Shown here one piece after another: positions 6,385-13,673 of a stretch of 20,403 nucleotides of DNA. Position numbers and translations under genes: made by a program. This stretch comes from Candidatus Moraniibacteriota bacterium (GTDB lineage: Bacteria > Patescibacteriota > Minisyncoccia > Moranbacterales > UBA2206): contig DQBY01000098.1 in the NCBI GenBank assembly GCA_003534085.1, forward strand, positions 1,040 to 21,442, read 5' to 3'. The notes under the pieces are model-generated. The model was given only the letters and a program-made list of their open reading frames with translations, was not told the DNA's origin and did no database searches. How positions within the stretch are numbered: position 1 is the first letter of the stretch; each line of letters begins with the position of its first letter.

Positions 6385-6960
6385 CTAGATAATTTTAACT
6401 CCAAATTTCTTCAAAGATTGCGCTAAATCATACAAAGGCAAGCCGACTATTCCAAAGAAGTCTCCTTCTATTTTTTTTATGAGGACCGCTCCAAGTCCCT
6501 GAATCGCAAAGGCTCCCGCCTTGTCCAATGGCTCCTTGGTCTTGATATAGTTCCTAATTTCTTCGGCGGTAAGCTTTTTGATGTGAACCTTAGCTTCAGA
6601 TACGTTAGATATTTTCTTATTTGCAGAAGTATCCATAACCGTATAGCCAGTTATGATGGAAACGGCTTTTCCGCTTATTTTTCTTAACATCTTTTCTGCT
6701 TCGGAAGCGGTATGCGGTTTGCCTAATAATTCATCGCCTAGAGCCACGAAAGTGTCAGCTGCAATGATGACATGATTTTTGTATTTTTTAGCTACCGCTT
6801 CAGCCTTGCCTTTTGACAGAAATTTAGCCAATGCCAACGGTTTCATTTTTAAACACATATCCTCCTCGTAATCGCTGGAAACTATTTCAAACTTTAGTCC
6901 TGTTTTTTCCAATAATTCCTTTCTCCGAGGAGATGTTGACGCAAGTATTATTTTTTTCAT
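6385..6960 (-). CDS. maf: Maf-family nucleoside triphosphate pyrophosphatase (191 aa)
   Basis: Start MKKIILASTSPRRKELL has the conserved SxSPRR phosphate-binding motif. AADTFVALGDELLGKP (68-82) holds the catalytic Asp69 and the Lys of GKP, and FAIQGLGAVLIKKIEGDFFGIVGLPL is the standard C-terminal signature (shown by its parts FAIQG, EGDFFGIVGLPL). Maf proteins hydrolyse dTTP, UTP or modified NTPs to monophosphates and so clean the nucleotide pool. The start at 6960 matches the family; an upstream in-frame ATG at 7011 would overlap the hydrolase gene. The hydrolase stops 16 nt upstream, so the two form an operon. Only a weak AAGG precedes the start. Confidence 0.93.
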   Translation of the reverse strand: MKKIILASTSPRRKELLEKTGLKFEIVSSDYEEDMCLKMKPLALAKFLSKGKAEAVAKKYKNHVIIAADTFVALGDELLGKPHTASEAEKMLRKISGKAVSIITGYTVMDTSANKKISNVSEAKVHIKKLTAEEIRNYIKTKEPLDKAGAFAIQGLGAVLIKKIEGDFFGIVGLPLYDLAQSLKKFGVKII

Positions 6961-6976
6961 AAGCCTTATTGCATAA

Positions 6977-7546
6977 TTATTTTGCCAACTTTTCAACACT
7001 CTGAACAACATCGGGCAAATCCGAGCAAGAGTCTTCGCCCTCTATCGCCCCGGAGAAATGTTTGGCGCCGTGTTTAATGATTATTTCTGCTCCTAGTTTT
7101 TCTTTAAATAAATCGGCATATTTCAAATCCACATAAGGATCGTCATCAGAATGAATTGCCACAAATCCATTTTTGACCTTGCTTTTGATTTTATCCAAAT
7201 CAGTAGGCTTTTCAAAGAAAGTTTTGATCTCATCATAACCGACATTCTCCGTAAACCCTGCCACAAAAACCACTCCGCCAATTTTTTGGTTTTCATTCAA
7301 ACTTTCCAGATATCGCATAATTGTAATGCAACCCAAGCTATGTCCAACCAAATATAACTCTTCGCTTGGCTCTCCTGCGACTTCTTTTAGCATCGGCAAC
7401 CACTCGTTCAATTTCGGCTTTTCCGTATCAGGAAAAGCTGGAACTTCAATCTGAAATCCTTTTGACTCCAGTTCTTTTTTCACGTACGGATACCAGCAAT
7501 ATTCTGGATATCCCTCCCAACAGTGGATAATAATGGCTCTTTTCAT
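6977..7546 (-). CDS. RBBP9/YdeN-type serine hydrolase (189 aa)
   Basis: From the ATG at 7546 the protein opens with MKRAIIIHCWEGYPEYCWYPY, typical of RBBP9/YdeN hydrolases. The alpha/beta-hydrolase nucleophile is Ser70 in LVGHSLGC, the acid is within HSDDDPYV (Asp136), and His163 lies in HGAKHFSG. Length (about 190) is normal for the family, whose substrates are mostly unknown small esters. An in-frame GTG/ATG start further upstream (to 7687) would pass through the terminator and is rejected. The leader is AT-rich with no ribosome site; the -10 box is 25 nt upstream. It is followed by maf. Confidence 0.9.
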   Translation of the reverse strand: MKRAIIIHCWEGYPEYCWYPYVKKELESKGFQIEVPAFPDTEKPKLNEWLPMLKEVAGEPSEELYLVGHSLGCITIMRYLESLNENQKIGGVVFVAGFTENVGYDEIKTFFEKPTDLDKIKSKVKNGFVAIHSDDDPYVDLKYADLFKEKLGAEIIIKHGAKHFSGAIEGEDSCSDLPDVVQSVEKLAK

Positions 7547-7571
7547 AATTTTTAATTTAATTATATTTGAT

Positions 7572-7621
7572 ATTGTATCAAAAAACCCCGCCGGGGGCGA
7601 GGTTGCCTGTCGGTAGACAGG
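7572..7621 (-). terminator. Terminator fused to extended -10, with a nested palindrome
   Basis: TGATACAAT (7572-7580) follows directly on the T6 tract of a CCTCGCC..GGCGGGG hairpin (7580-7604). Next to the hairpin is the perfect palindrome CCTGTC-GGTA-GACAGG (7606-7621), flanked by GGTT on both sides, as if inserted with a 4-bp duplication. The same palindrome with loop GGCA occurs at 17459-17474. Confidence 0.8.
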
Positions 7622-7629
7622 GTTGGGGA

Positions 7630-7667
7630 AATAAAAAGAGCGAGCAGTCCATTTTAGTCTGCTCGCC
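7630..7667 (-). terminator. First terminator of the 7688-8197 gene
   Basis: Perfect 8-bp arms GCGAGCAG/CTGCTCGC with an 11-base loop are followed on the minus strand by TCTTTTTATTT. Together with the hairpin at 7580-7604 it forms a tandem terminator. Confidence 0.85.
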
Positions 7668-7687
7668 ATTGCTTGAACGAAACCCAT

Positions 7688-8197
7688 TTAAACCATGAAA
7701 CGGTTCCTCCATTTTTGAAGCACTCCGTCTCTCAAGGATTCGATGAAAAGCGCTCTTCTTTCTTTGTTCTGAAATTTTAGAGCTACCGACCATCTGTCGC
7801 ACGCATTTCTGTAAAATTTTATGCTAGTTCCGACAGCAGCCTCGAGATCATTCATGTCCTTCAGAAACAAAGGTGCTTCGTCTGCCGAAAAAGACCCGGT
7901 GATTATAAGATTTGTTGCGGATGACTGCTCCTCAAATCCTTCTCCGGATAACGGCAATTTGAAACGGACACAATCTATCGCCTTGCCATAATCTGTTTTT
8001 CGCCGAAGCCCCTCGAAGATCACGCCCTCGATGGAAAGCTCATCAGCCACCTCAGCAACTGCATCGAGTGCAGCCTTCTCTCCGAACGATCCTTTGTCAT
8101 GCGGAACGCGCAGACTCAGAATCCCATTATCGATCCTGAATAGAATTCTTACCATATTATCCTCACCGGCCTGAACAAAGATATTCTTTGTAAGCAT
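7688..8197 (-). CDS. Soluble protein of unknown function (169 aa)
   Basis: The start at 8197 (MLTKNIFVQAGEDNMVRILF) is fixed by AAAGGAGG 7 nt upstream; the in-frame GTG at 8203 is only 1 nt from that site. I do not recognise a family. The protein has no signal peptide or membrane segment. An early part with strands (MVRILFRIDNGILSLRVP) is followed by a helix, a segment with one cysteine (AIDCVRFKLPL), a region that includes LIITGSFSADEAPLFLKDM, and a basic C-terminus (LQKWRNRFMV). It has the best -35/-10 promoter in the window and a tandem terminator, so it is probably well expressed as a single gene. Confidence 0.7.
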   Translation of the reverse strand: MLTKNIFVQAGEDNMVRILFRIDNGILSLRVPHDKGSFGEKAALDAVAEVADELSIEGVIFEGLRRKTDYGKAIDCVRFKLPLSGEGFEEQSSATNLIITGSFSADEAPLFLKDMNDLEAAVGTSIKFYRNACDRWSVALKFQNKERRALFIESLRDGVLQKWRNRFMV

Positions 8198-8242
8198 GAT
8201 CACTCCTCCTTTAAATTGTTTTTTTGATGTTAAAGAATTTTT

Positions 8243-8271
8243 ATCATATATTATTTTTTGATAATTGTCAA
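8243..8271 (-). promoter_or_regulatory. Near-consensus sigma70-type promoter
   Basis: TTGACA (8266-8271), 17 nt, TATGAT (8243-8248) on the minus strand. The start of transcription should be near 8236, giving a leader of about 40 nt that ends in AAAGGAGG. Confidence 0.8.
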
Positions 8272-8298
8272 TAGGAAAAAAGCTTTGGACAGATCAAA

Positions 8299-8329
8299 AT
8301 AAAAAACGAAATCTGGATAGATTCCGTTT
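8299..8329 (-). terminator. Terminator of the 8346-8642 gene
   Basis: Arms AAACGGAATCT and AGATTTCGTTT (one mismatch) around ATCC, followed by a T-run on the minus strand, 17 bases past the stop. Confidence 0.8.
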
Positions 8330-8345
8330 GTTTTTCTGCAGGTCC

Positions 8346-8642
8346 TTATTTAAGGTCATTCCTGGTTTGCATTTTTGTCTTCATATAATTGAATACGATC
8401 TTCAGCCTGTTCATCCTTTCCTTGGTCTCATCGTCAAGCGAAAGATCCTTAGCTAAAGCATCGCTTTGGGAAAACAGCTGGTCGGCCCAGACAAAGAGCC
8501 ACTTGCGCAATTCATCAAAGAACTCTGACATGTTACTGAATCCGCCTTCACGGAGCAACTCTTCCATATCGTCCCGAAACATCGGATCTTCTTCCATTTT
8601 TTTCCTGATTTCCTCAGGCAAAGATTGATTCCCGTCATACAT
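8346..8642 (-). CDS. Small acidic helical protein of unknown function (98 aa)
   Basis: The protein is rich in Glu, Asp, Lys and Met and appears all-helical (LPEEIRKKMEEDPMFRDDM, FFDELRKWLFVWADQLF, then a basic C-terminal helix). It has no cysteines, no signal peptide and no known motif. GGAGGTG 4 nt upstream fixes the ATG at 8642. Between this gene and the next upstream one (8643-8787) there are an AT-rich leader with a GTATATAA -10-like sequence and a degenerate GC hairpin. The size and composition would fit a small adaptor or regulator, but nothing shows this. Confidence 0.65.
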   Translation of the reverse strand: MYDGNQSLPEEIRKKMEEDPMFRDDMEELLREGGFSNMSEFFDELRKWLFVWADQLFSQSDALAKDLSLDDETKERMNRLKIVFNYMKTKMQTRNDLK

Positions 8643-8761
8643 CGCCCACCTCCATGCGCATTATCCAAACAGCAATAACTTATATACACCTGTTCCGGAT
8701 ATTTCTTTTGAAACAAAAAAAAGATTATCCTAAATCATCTTATCAAAAAAATTTAGATAAA

Positions 8762-8784
8762 AAAACTCGCCGGAGGAGAGGTAG
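8762..8784 (-). terminator. Degenerate terminator of the 8788-9471 gene
   Basis: CTC...GGCGAGTTTTTTT on the minus strand has the sequence of the window's common GC hairpin but the stem is reduced to about four pairs. The T7 tract remains. Confidence 0.45.
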
Positions 8785-8787
8785 AAA

Positions 8788-9471
8788 TTATTTCGAAGAT
8801 AATTTTATATAAATCTCTTGGATATCAACAAAAAACTGTTTCCCTTGATTGAATAATGGAGTAATTTTTTCAAAAACATCCGACATGATTTTGTGACCCA
8901 AATTATAATCGCCGGCCGCCTTCGTAAAATGTGACCGCACCAGATCGACAGGATTTATGAAATTCAGCCAATTGCTATTATCGACATGCGTGATCAAATA
9001 CCAAGAAGAATCCGAGTTGTGGAAAATTCTTCCATGCAATCTTTTCTTTCCTGGCGATAACTTAGTTATCAAAAGATTATTATAAGCTTTTTTAGTCCTT
9101 ATTATGGGAGCCACTAAATATATCCAGAACGGAATTACAAAGCCTCCTATGTTATAAACCATCATTATGTCAGATTCGAAAGTCTCAGAAAATGCGACAT
9201 CCACATTGAAACCAAGATCATCGAAAATTTCCCTGATTTGATTTACCGTTATCGCCCTTCCATTCAAATCGAAAATCTTTATCGCAAATCCAGCGTGCTG
9301 GACTTTATGTTCCTCTTGCAAGACTCTTTTTTCCCCTTCTTGAAGGTCAGGACTGTTAAGCAGATCATCTAAAGAGATGACTTCATGTCCCAATTGAATA
9401 TTTGAATAACTTTTTGTCTCAAAGGCATCGAGATCATTTTTCGATCTCCTATGGGCTGATGTTATACTCAT
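8788..9471 (-). CDS. Protein of unknown function with one possible membrane segment (227 aa)
   Basis: No family recognised. Residues about 107-124 (IGGFVIPFWIYLVAPII) are hydrophobic enough for one membrane pass. The N-terminal part is polar (MSITSAHRRSKNDLDAFETK) with a segment EEHKVQHAGFAIKIFDLNGR that may form a small domain; the C-terminal half mixes aromatic residues and helices. There are no cysteines. The ATG at 9471 lies only 6 nt after the -10 box TACAAT, so the mRNA is probably leaderless; there is no other in-frame start before residue 100. Bounded on both sides by terminators, it is a single-gene unit. Confidence 0.65.
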   Translation of the reverse strand: MSITSAHRRSKNDLDAFETKSYSNIQLGHEVISLDDLLNSPDLQEGEKRVLQEEHKVQHAGFAIKIFDLNGRAITVNQIREIFDDLGFNVDVAFSETFESDIMMVYNIGGFVIPFWIYLVAPIIRTKKAYNNLLITKLSPGKKRLHGRIFHNSDSSWYLITHVDNSNWLNFINPVDLVRSHFTKAAGDYNLGHKIMSDVFEKITPLFNQGKQFFVDIQEIYIKLSSK

Positions 9472-9477
9472 GCCCTT

Positions 9478-9510
9478 ATTGTATCAAAAAACCCCGCGGC
9501 GGGCGAGGTT
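9478..9510 (-). terminator. Terminator (9486-9510) fused to extended -10 TGATACAAT (9478-9486)
   Basis: The minus strand has AACCTCGC/GCGGGGTT arms, T6, then GATACAAT without a spacer. The downstream ATG begins 6 nt after the -10 box. Confidence 0.85.
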
Positions 9511-9526
9511 GGGGAAATTTAGAACA

Positions 9527-10222
9527 CTACTTTTCTTTATTTTTAAATGCCCCATTGCAACTGTCGGGAAATTCCTTTTTGTAATTACCTTTGGATTTGA
9601 CCCTTTCCCAAATTTTTTCAATTCGCTTCCTTGATTCGGCGTCAAAATAGCCGAGCGGACAGAGACGGCCGACAAGCATCGAACTTGAAGCAAAATCCCA
9701 ATGGAGTTGCATAGAGGGATGGCTTGGATCAGGAGGTCCGTCTCCAAACTCTGTCCTGTGATAACTGGTATATCCTATAAGTTCGCCCTTCTTTACTTCA
9801 GACGAAGTATCAATCCCCGGAGCCAATCTGTTTAACTCCTGATACATCGTTCTGTAATATAAACCCAAGCTCTGCTCAACAATATATTCTCCTTCATGAT
9901 TCAAGTACACCCGCGTAATGCCGCCATCTCCGACCGACCGAATTTCCACCTCTCTGTTCCATTGGAAATCTATGCCCGGATGACCGTCCGGCGAACCGGT
10001 TGAGGCATTGTGCCACTCCTCTATTTCACCCATCGGAATAAGATGAACATCCGCGTCATATTCTGGCGCAAAAGGCAAAGAAATTTCTATTTTATCATGC
10101 GGCAGAAATACGGCGGGTTGAATAATAGTTGAAATAAAGATTGCAAAAAGAATTCCCAGCACTATCAAGAATCGCTTTGCCCATTTCCATATTTTTGACT
10201 TTTTTTTATCAGCTCCTTCCAT
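9527..10222 (-). CDS. Membrane-anchored M23 (LytM)-like protein with an altered active site (231 aa)
   Basis: One membrane segment (about 18-36, FLIVLGILFAIFISTII) follows a basic start. The outer part resembles M23 peptidases: HPGIDFQW (81-88) gives the HxxxD zinc pair, then VGDGGITRVYLNHEGEYIVEQ and KKGELIGY as in the LytM barrel, and MQLHWDF (171-177) at the HxH site. The zinc ligands His81, Asp85 and His174 are kept, but the first His of HxH is Gln172, so peptidase activity may be reduced or lost. It may bind or cut cell-wall peptide, or be a regulator like other degenerate LytM factors. No ribosome site precedes the ATG. Confidence 0.75.
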   Translation of the reverse strand: MEGADKKKSKIWKWAKRFLIVLGILFAIFISTIIQPAVFLPHDKIEISLPFAPEYDADVHLIPMGEIEEWHNASTGSPDGHPGIDFQWNREVEIRSVGDGGITRVYLNHEGEYIVEQSLGLYYRTMYQELNRLAPGIDTSSEVKKGELIGYTSYHRTEFGDGPPDPSHPSMQLHWDFASSSMLVGRLCPLGYFDAESRKRIEKIWERVKSKGNYKKEFPDSCNGAFKNKEK

Positions 10223-10255
10223 TTTTATTTTTTATCTTTTATTAATTCTAAATAC

Positions 10256-10290
10256 ATTGTATCAAAAAATTCTGCTGAGGGCGAGGTTGG
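10256..10290 (-). terminator. Decayed terminator still fused to an intact extended -10 TGATACAAT
   Basis: The flanks (CCCCAACCTCGCCC and T6GATACAAT) match the common module, but the right arm now reads AGCAGAA so the stem no longer pairs. The promoter half (10256-10264) is unchanged. Confidence 0.6.
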
Positions 10291-10294
10291 GGAA

Positions 10295-10798
10295 TTATTT
10301 CCTAATAACTATTATTTGTCTGATTATAAGTTCGCTCGGTTTCATATAGCTCCCCTCGAAATCAAACCAAACTCGCATAAAGTCATCCCTCTTGAGTTTT
10401 CTGATTCTGCCAATTTCTGGGTCTTGAAGATAAATATGTTTATCGTCTAATCCAGCCACCACCGAATAATGCCCATCTGCTACTTCTGATTCAGAGTACT
10501 CCTGCCTGCCTTTCGTGAACCAATCCACAATCACAGGCACTTTTTTATCCAGCCATCTTTCAATATCTTTAAAACTACTGTTATTTTTTATAGCAACCTT
10601 AAATCCAAGCTGTTCCGCCACCTTCTTTATATCCTTATCATCAACGCCTAAATTTTTATCAACTTTGCAAAGTTTTGCCAACTCTTTTTCCGATTTTTCA
10701 ATGCCGTAATAGTCTAGAACTATTTTTAAAGAAGCAGGCCCGCACATGCTAGCGTAAAGCGTTTCCTGAAATGGCTTGAGTTTTATAAATTTTTTCAT
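10295..10798 (-). CDS. C39-like cysteine peptidase (167 aa)
   Basis: The protein is a single C39-type papain-like domain: F-Q11-E supplies the oxyanion residue, Cys19 lies in MCGPASL, His110 in DGHYSVV and Asp126 in LQDP. ABC-bacteriocin exporters carry this domain at their N-terminus, but here it stands alone, without a signal peptide or membrane segment, as in many C39_2-type proteins of unknown substrate. It is the last gene of a probable run Nudix, GNAT, C39; the GNAT gene stops 15 nt upstream. Its ATG has only a weak GAGTG site. It could process a peptide in the cytoplasm, or be a transglutaminase-like relative. Confidence 0.85.
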   Translation of the reverse strand: MKKFIKLKPFQETLYASMCGPASLKIVLDYYGIEKSEKELAKLCKVDKNLGVDDKDIKKVAEQLGFKVAIKNNSSFKDIERWLDKKVPVIVDWFTKGRQEYSESEVADGHYSVVAGLDDKHIYLQDPEIGRIRKLKRDDFMRVWFDFEGSYMKPSELIIRQIIVIRK

Positions 10799-10813
10799 AA
10801 GATCACTCTACGG

Positions 10814-11278
10814 TTATAATTTGAATTCTTTAATTTTAGTTTCATCAAAATTAAAACTTCTAGACTCGGAATCGATATGCGCACCATATTTTTTGTATAA
10901 TTCTATCGCAGGATTATTCCAGGTTGAAACTAGACAGCTGACTCTTTTGCAATTTTCTTTTTTTGCAATTTCAAAAATCTTTTTCAATAATTTTGTGCCT
11001 ATTTGTTTGCCCCTATAAGTTTCTTTTACATATAAATCATCGATATACAACGACTTACCGACCCAAGTATAATAAGCAAAAAAGAACACAGTCATCCCTA
11101 TTAATTCCTTGCTTTCATTCTCCGCGATATAGCATTGGAAAAAATCTTTTTCGCTCCTCATTTGTTCAACGGAATTAGTAACCTTTTCTGGTTGTTTCTC
11201 AAAAATGGCGAGCTCTTTTATTAAAGAAAAAACTGCAGTAAAATCTTTTTCGTCGGCTTTTCTGATTGTGATTTTCAT
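10814..11278 (-). CDS. GNAT-family N-acetyltransferase, SSAT/thialysine type (154 aa)
   Basis: MKITIRKADEKDFTAVFSLI is a typical GNAT start. IDDLYVKETYRGKQIGTKLL holds the acetyl-CoA pyrophosphate loop (RGKQIG). SCLVSTWNNPAIELYKKYGA is the C-terminal half, and the overall sequence resembles the diamine/thialysine N-acetyltransferases (the run IDDLYV...YRG and W-N-x-PAIELY). It would acetylate a small amine or amino acid with acetyl-CoA. It sits 29 nt downstream of the Nudix gene and 15 nt upstream of the C39-like gene. Confidence 0.9.
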   Translation of the reverse strand: MKITIRKADEKDFTAVFSLIKELAIFEKQPEKVTNSVEQMRSEKDFFQCYIAENESKELIGMTVFFFAYYTWVGKSLYIDDLYVKETYRGKQIGTKLLKKIFEIAKKENCKRVSCLVSTWNNPAIELYKKYGAHIDSESRSFNFDETKIKEFKL

Positions 11279-11307
11279 ACTAGTTTATGCTAAATTCTTC
11301 TATCATA

Positions 11308-11712
11308 TTATCTTTCTAAAATTTCAATTGCTTTCAAAATCCATGCTCCTCGCAATTTGTCTTTCATTCCAACAATCTCTCCGTAAGTGAACCATTTAGC
11401 GTCCAATATTTCATCCTCGGGAAATTTGAGCTCTCCGCCAATTATTTTAGCCTCAAAAGCGTGCTTAGCATCCTCTTTCGCCGTGTCCTGAAAAATATCG
11501 ATCTTCCTGATCAATTCAACATCATAACCTGACTCTTCTTTAGCTTCTTTAACTGCGGTTTGTTCAATCGTATCTCCCACATCCACCCTGCCAGCTGGAA
11601 AATTCCAAAGACCATAAATCTTTTCGTACTTTTCCTGAACAAGCAAGTATTTCCCATCCTGTTTTATGACGACACCTGCTACTACATTAGTTTTAACGAC
11701 TTCTTTTTTCAT
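11308..11712 (-). CDS. Nudix hydrolase (134 aa)
   Basis: The Nudix box is present: G-x5-E in GRVDVGDTIEQTA, then KEAKEESGYDV, with Lys in place of the usual Arg before EA..EESG; the metal-binding glutamates are kept. YGLWNFPAGRVDVGD is as in ADP-ribose/8-oxo-NTP-type members. Such enzymes hydrolyse nucleoside diphosphate-X bonds; the substrate is not predictable. The ATG begins 6 nt after the TATAAT of the fused terminator/promoter, so translation is probably leaderless. It heads the run with the GNAT and C39-like genes. Confidence 0.92.
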   Translation of the reverse strand: MKKEVVKTNVVAGVVIKQDGKYLLVQEKYEKIYGLWNFPAGRVDVGDTIEQTAVKEAKEESGYDVELIRKIDIFQDTAKEDAKHAFEAKIIGGELKFPEDEILDAKWFTYGEIVGMKDKLRGAWILKAIEILER

Positions 11713-11718
11713 ATTTTC

Positions 11719-11751
11719 ATTATATCAAAAAACCCCGCCTGGGGCGAGGTT
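11719..11751 (-). terminator. Terminator (11727-11751) fused to extended -10 TGATATAAT (11719-11727)
   Basis: AACCTCGCC/GGCGGGGTT arms, T6, then GATATAAT on the minus strand. The promoter drives the Nudix gene with no leader. Confidence 0.88.
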
Positions 11752-11757
11752 GGGAAA

Positions 11758-11830
11758 ATAAAAAGGGACCAGTACGCAAACTGAATCCCTCTTACTAAAA
11801 ATCTGTAACGCTTCTGCTACGAGCAGGCTA
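11758..11830 (-). terminator. Two further hairpins behind the small membrane-protein operon
   Basis: The first (11806-11830) pairs ACGCT with AGCGT and, inside, CTGCT with AGCAG, then TTTTT. The second (11762-11790) pairs GGGATTCAGT with ACTGGTCCC and is followed by TTTTTATT. With 11727-11751 this makes three hairpins in a row. Confidence 0.7.
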
Positions 11831-11847
11831 GCGTCTTACCCTGGACA

Positions 11848-12012
11848 TCAAATCGCTTCAGCAATAAAGCCGAAGTCCCAGACAAGAAAACCGAGCAAAG
11901 AAAACAATACTATGTTTTCGCCTGCCTGAGAATGTCCAGAATAGTATGTGACAAGTCCAACACCGTAACAGATGATGAGAATTAAAACAGCAAGAATAAA
12001 CTTCTTTTTCAT
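11848..12012 (-). CDS. Tiny two-helix membrane protein (54 aa)
   Basis: The start at 12012 (MKKKFILAVLILIICYGVGL) is set by AGGAGG 4 nt upstream; an in-frame ATG at 12030 lies inside the upstream gene. Two hydrophobic segments (5-24 and about 38-52) fill nearly the whole protein, with a short polar loop (YYSGHSQAGEN). The AGGAGG overlaps the TAG stop of the preceding gene, so the two are tightly coupled. Function unknown; the pair may form one complex. Confidence 0.75.
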   Translation of the reverse strand: MKKKFILAVLILIICYGVGLVTYYSGHSQAGENIVLFSLLGFLVWDFGFIAEAI

Positions 12013-12020
12013 GTTGCCTC

Positions 12021-12239
12021 CTATTTCCACGATTTTGAAATCTTATTTTTCCCGAAAAATTTCTCAAGAACGAAGCCTCCCAGCTTCCCCAGAAAAATTG
12101 TCATGGCAATTCCGCCAATGACTCCAGCGATTACAGCAATGCCGGCAGCGATTACATTGTTATCATTTTTTAAAAGAACCTGATATGACACGAATGCAAC
12201 CACGCCGCAGATCACCCATATCCAGAATGCTTTTCCCAT
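12021..12239 (-). CDS. Small two-helix membrane protein, Gly-rich (72 aa)
   Basis: GAGGAGG 5 nt upstream selects the ATG at 12239 (MGKAFWIWVICGVVAFVSYQ). Two membrane segments (5-21 and about 30-55) surround a short polar loop LLKNDNN; the second is full of Gly and Ala (IAAGIAVIAGVIGGIAMTI), a pattern of close helix packing. The C-terminal tail is basic (EKFFGKNKISKSWK). It ends in TAG. It has its own good promoter and heads a two-gene operon with 11848-12012. No family recognised. Confidence 0.75.
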   Translation of the reverse strand: MGKAFWIWVICGVVAFVSYQVLLKNDNNVIAAGIAVIAGVIGGIAMTIFLGKLGGFVLEKFFGKNKISKSWK

Positions 12240-12271
12240 ATCTCCCTCCTCAGTTTTATTCACGATTTTGT

Positions 12272-12300
12272 ATTATACTCTAAAATTAAATAAAAGTCAA
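12272..12300 (-). promoter_or_regulatory. Sigma70-type promoter of the small membrane-protein operon
   Basis: TTGACT (12295-12300), 17 nt, TATAAT (12272-12277) on the minus strand. Confidence 0.8.
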
Positions 12301-12310
12301 GCTAAACACA

Positions 12311-12369
12311 CAAAAAACGCCTGTTTAAGCGTTTTTTTGGAATCAAAAAACCCCACCAGGGGGCGAGGC
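12311..12369 (-). terminator. Tandem terminators after the kinase gene
   Basis: The first (12345-12369) starts at the TAA stop itself: GCCTCGCCCCCTGGTGGGG then T6. The second (12312-12338) has AACGC/GCGTT arms with T-runs on both strands. Confidence 0.85.
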
Positions 12370-12891
12370 TTAGATTATTTCCTTTATAACCTTTTCCAAA
12401 ACAACTTCAACTGGGTCTTCTGTATTGATGAGAATCGCGTCGTGTTTTAGCATTTTATCCTTAAAATCCTTATACTCATTCAAAAGATATTTCTGCTCAG
12501 ATTCATCTCTGGCAAAATCATTCGTATCTCTGGTTTTAAGACGTTGCAAAAAGATTTTTTCATCACAATAAAAGAGGAAAATTTTATCAAATATGTCCAT
12601 ATAATCATCCTGATTCTTTGCTAAGCCACACACGACAATCCTCTCTTCGCCCTCAGATTCATCGATTATTTCTTTAAGCTTCTTCGTGTCGCAATAATAA
12701 TCATGAGCCTCCAGCCATTCTTTGCCAATGCCAGGTTGATAATCAGCTTTTTCTTTTGACTCCTTATGCTCCCAATGGCAAAGACCGTCAATCACATCAA
12801 TGTCGAATGACTTAATTCCTTTTTTATTTAATTCATCAATTACGGTGGATTTCCCTACTCCGGAAATTCCTGTTATGTAAAATTTACGCAT
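12370..12891 (-). CDS. P-loop nucleoside/nucleotide kinase-like protein (173 aa)
   Basis: GISGVGKST (8-16) is a Walker A motif with Lys14 and Ser15/Thr16. The DID motif (KSFDIDVIDG) follows where adenylate/shikimate kinase-like enzymes bind the acceptor. The region FLQRLKTRDTNDFARDESE resembles the LID part with arginines. IVVCGLAKNQDD takes the place of the Walker B strand. The closest shape is the small AAA_17/AAA_18 type kinases; the phosphate acceptor is unknown. It begins 2 nt after the ROK gene stops, so it is in the same operon and probably coupled. Confidence 0.85.
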   Translation of the reverse strand: MRKFYITGISGVGKSTVIDELNKKGIKSFDIDVIDGLCHWEHKESKEKADYQPGIGKEWLEAHDYYCDTKKLKEIIDESEGEERIVVCGLAKNQDDYMDIFDKIFLFYCDEKIFLQRLKTRDTNDFARDESEQKYLLNEYKDFKDKMLKHDAILINTEDPVEVVLEKVIKEII

Positions 12892-12893
12892 AT

Positions 12894-13667
12894 TTATATT
12901 TTCAGTTTGATAAAAGCCATCGCGCCATAAAGGCCGACATCATCTCCGAAGCTGGAAATTTCCAAGCTGATTTCTTTTAAGGAAAGATTGCGTCCGATAG
13001 TTTCTAGCCTATGTTTCTGCTTGGATGAGATTCCGCCGCCAATTATGATATTTCTCTCTTTGAATTTATTTGAAATATCTTCCAGATGAAATTCCAAATC
13101 ATCCATTACCCCTTTCCATTCATGCTCCTCCAAATCACTTCCTAATTTGCCAAATCTTTTTGAAATCCCATTGCCTCCGCATTTCACATCAACTTCTTGC
13201 AAATAAACTTGCCAGGGAATTTTTCGAGAATTCACTTCTTCATTTTCAAGCTTGACATGAGTTCCTCCGACTCCTGTGCCCCAAGTTATATATATAAAAT
13301 CTTTATCCTTGCCCTGACCATAAAGAGCTTCCCCCAAAGAAGCGACCACAGCATCATTGTCAGCAAAAACCGAACAATTAAATTCTTTATGCATCATTTC
13401 AATAAAAGGCTTTCCCACCCATTCCGGCGAATTTCCTCCGGAGATCAATAGTGTCCCCTCCTCGTTGTATGTGCCGGGAGTGCCGATTGCAATTGCATCC
13501 ACCCGGCCGTCAGAAATTTCTTTGATTTTTTCAGTCATTCTTCGAAAATCATCATCAAAATCCTTGGACAGTTCAAAACGCTCAATCTTTTCAAATTCAA
13601 CATTTTCCAAACTCTTGGAGCCTGCTATTCGAAGATTTGTTCCGCCTAAATCGATTCCTACATACAT
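12894..13667 (-). CDS. ROK-family sugar kinase, short form (257 aa)
   Basis: MYVGIDLGGTNLRIAG is the first ATP phosphate motif, IAIGTPGTY follows the sugar-binding strand, DNDAVVASLGEALYG contains the catalytic Asp, ITWGTGVGGTHV is the second phosphate motif and IIIGGGISS the adenosine loop. The family zinc site is eroded: only KCGGNG is left and the other Cys and His ligands are missing. The protein is about 40-50 residues shorter than usual glucokinases. It should phosphorylate a hexose or aminosugar with ATP. The ATG lies 6 nt after TACAAT, so it is probably leaderless. The P-loop kinase follows. Confidence 0.9.
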   Translation of the reverse strand: MYVGIDLGGTNLRIAGSKSLENVEFEKIERFELSKDFDDDFRRMTEKIKEISDGRVDAIAIGTPGTYNEEGTLLISGGNSPEWVGKPFIEMMHKEFNCSVFADNDAVVASLGEALYGQGKDKDFIYITWGTGVGGTHVKLENEEVNSRKIPWQVYLQEVDVKCGGNGISKRFGKLGSDLEEHEWKGVMDDLEFHLEDISNKFKERNIIIGGGISSKQKHRLETIGRNLSLKEISLEISSFGDDVGLYGAMAFIKLKI

Positions 13668-13673
13668 GATTTT

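Noticed and set aside
6977..7687. Longer hydrolase start at 7687
   Set aside because: It would be translated through a terminator and the promoter; the family begins at the ATG at 7546.
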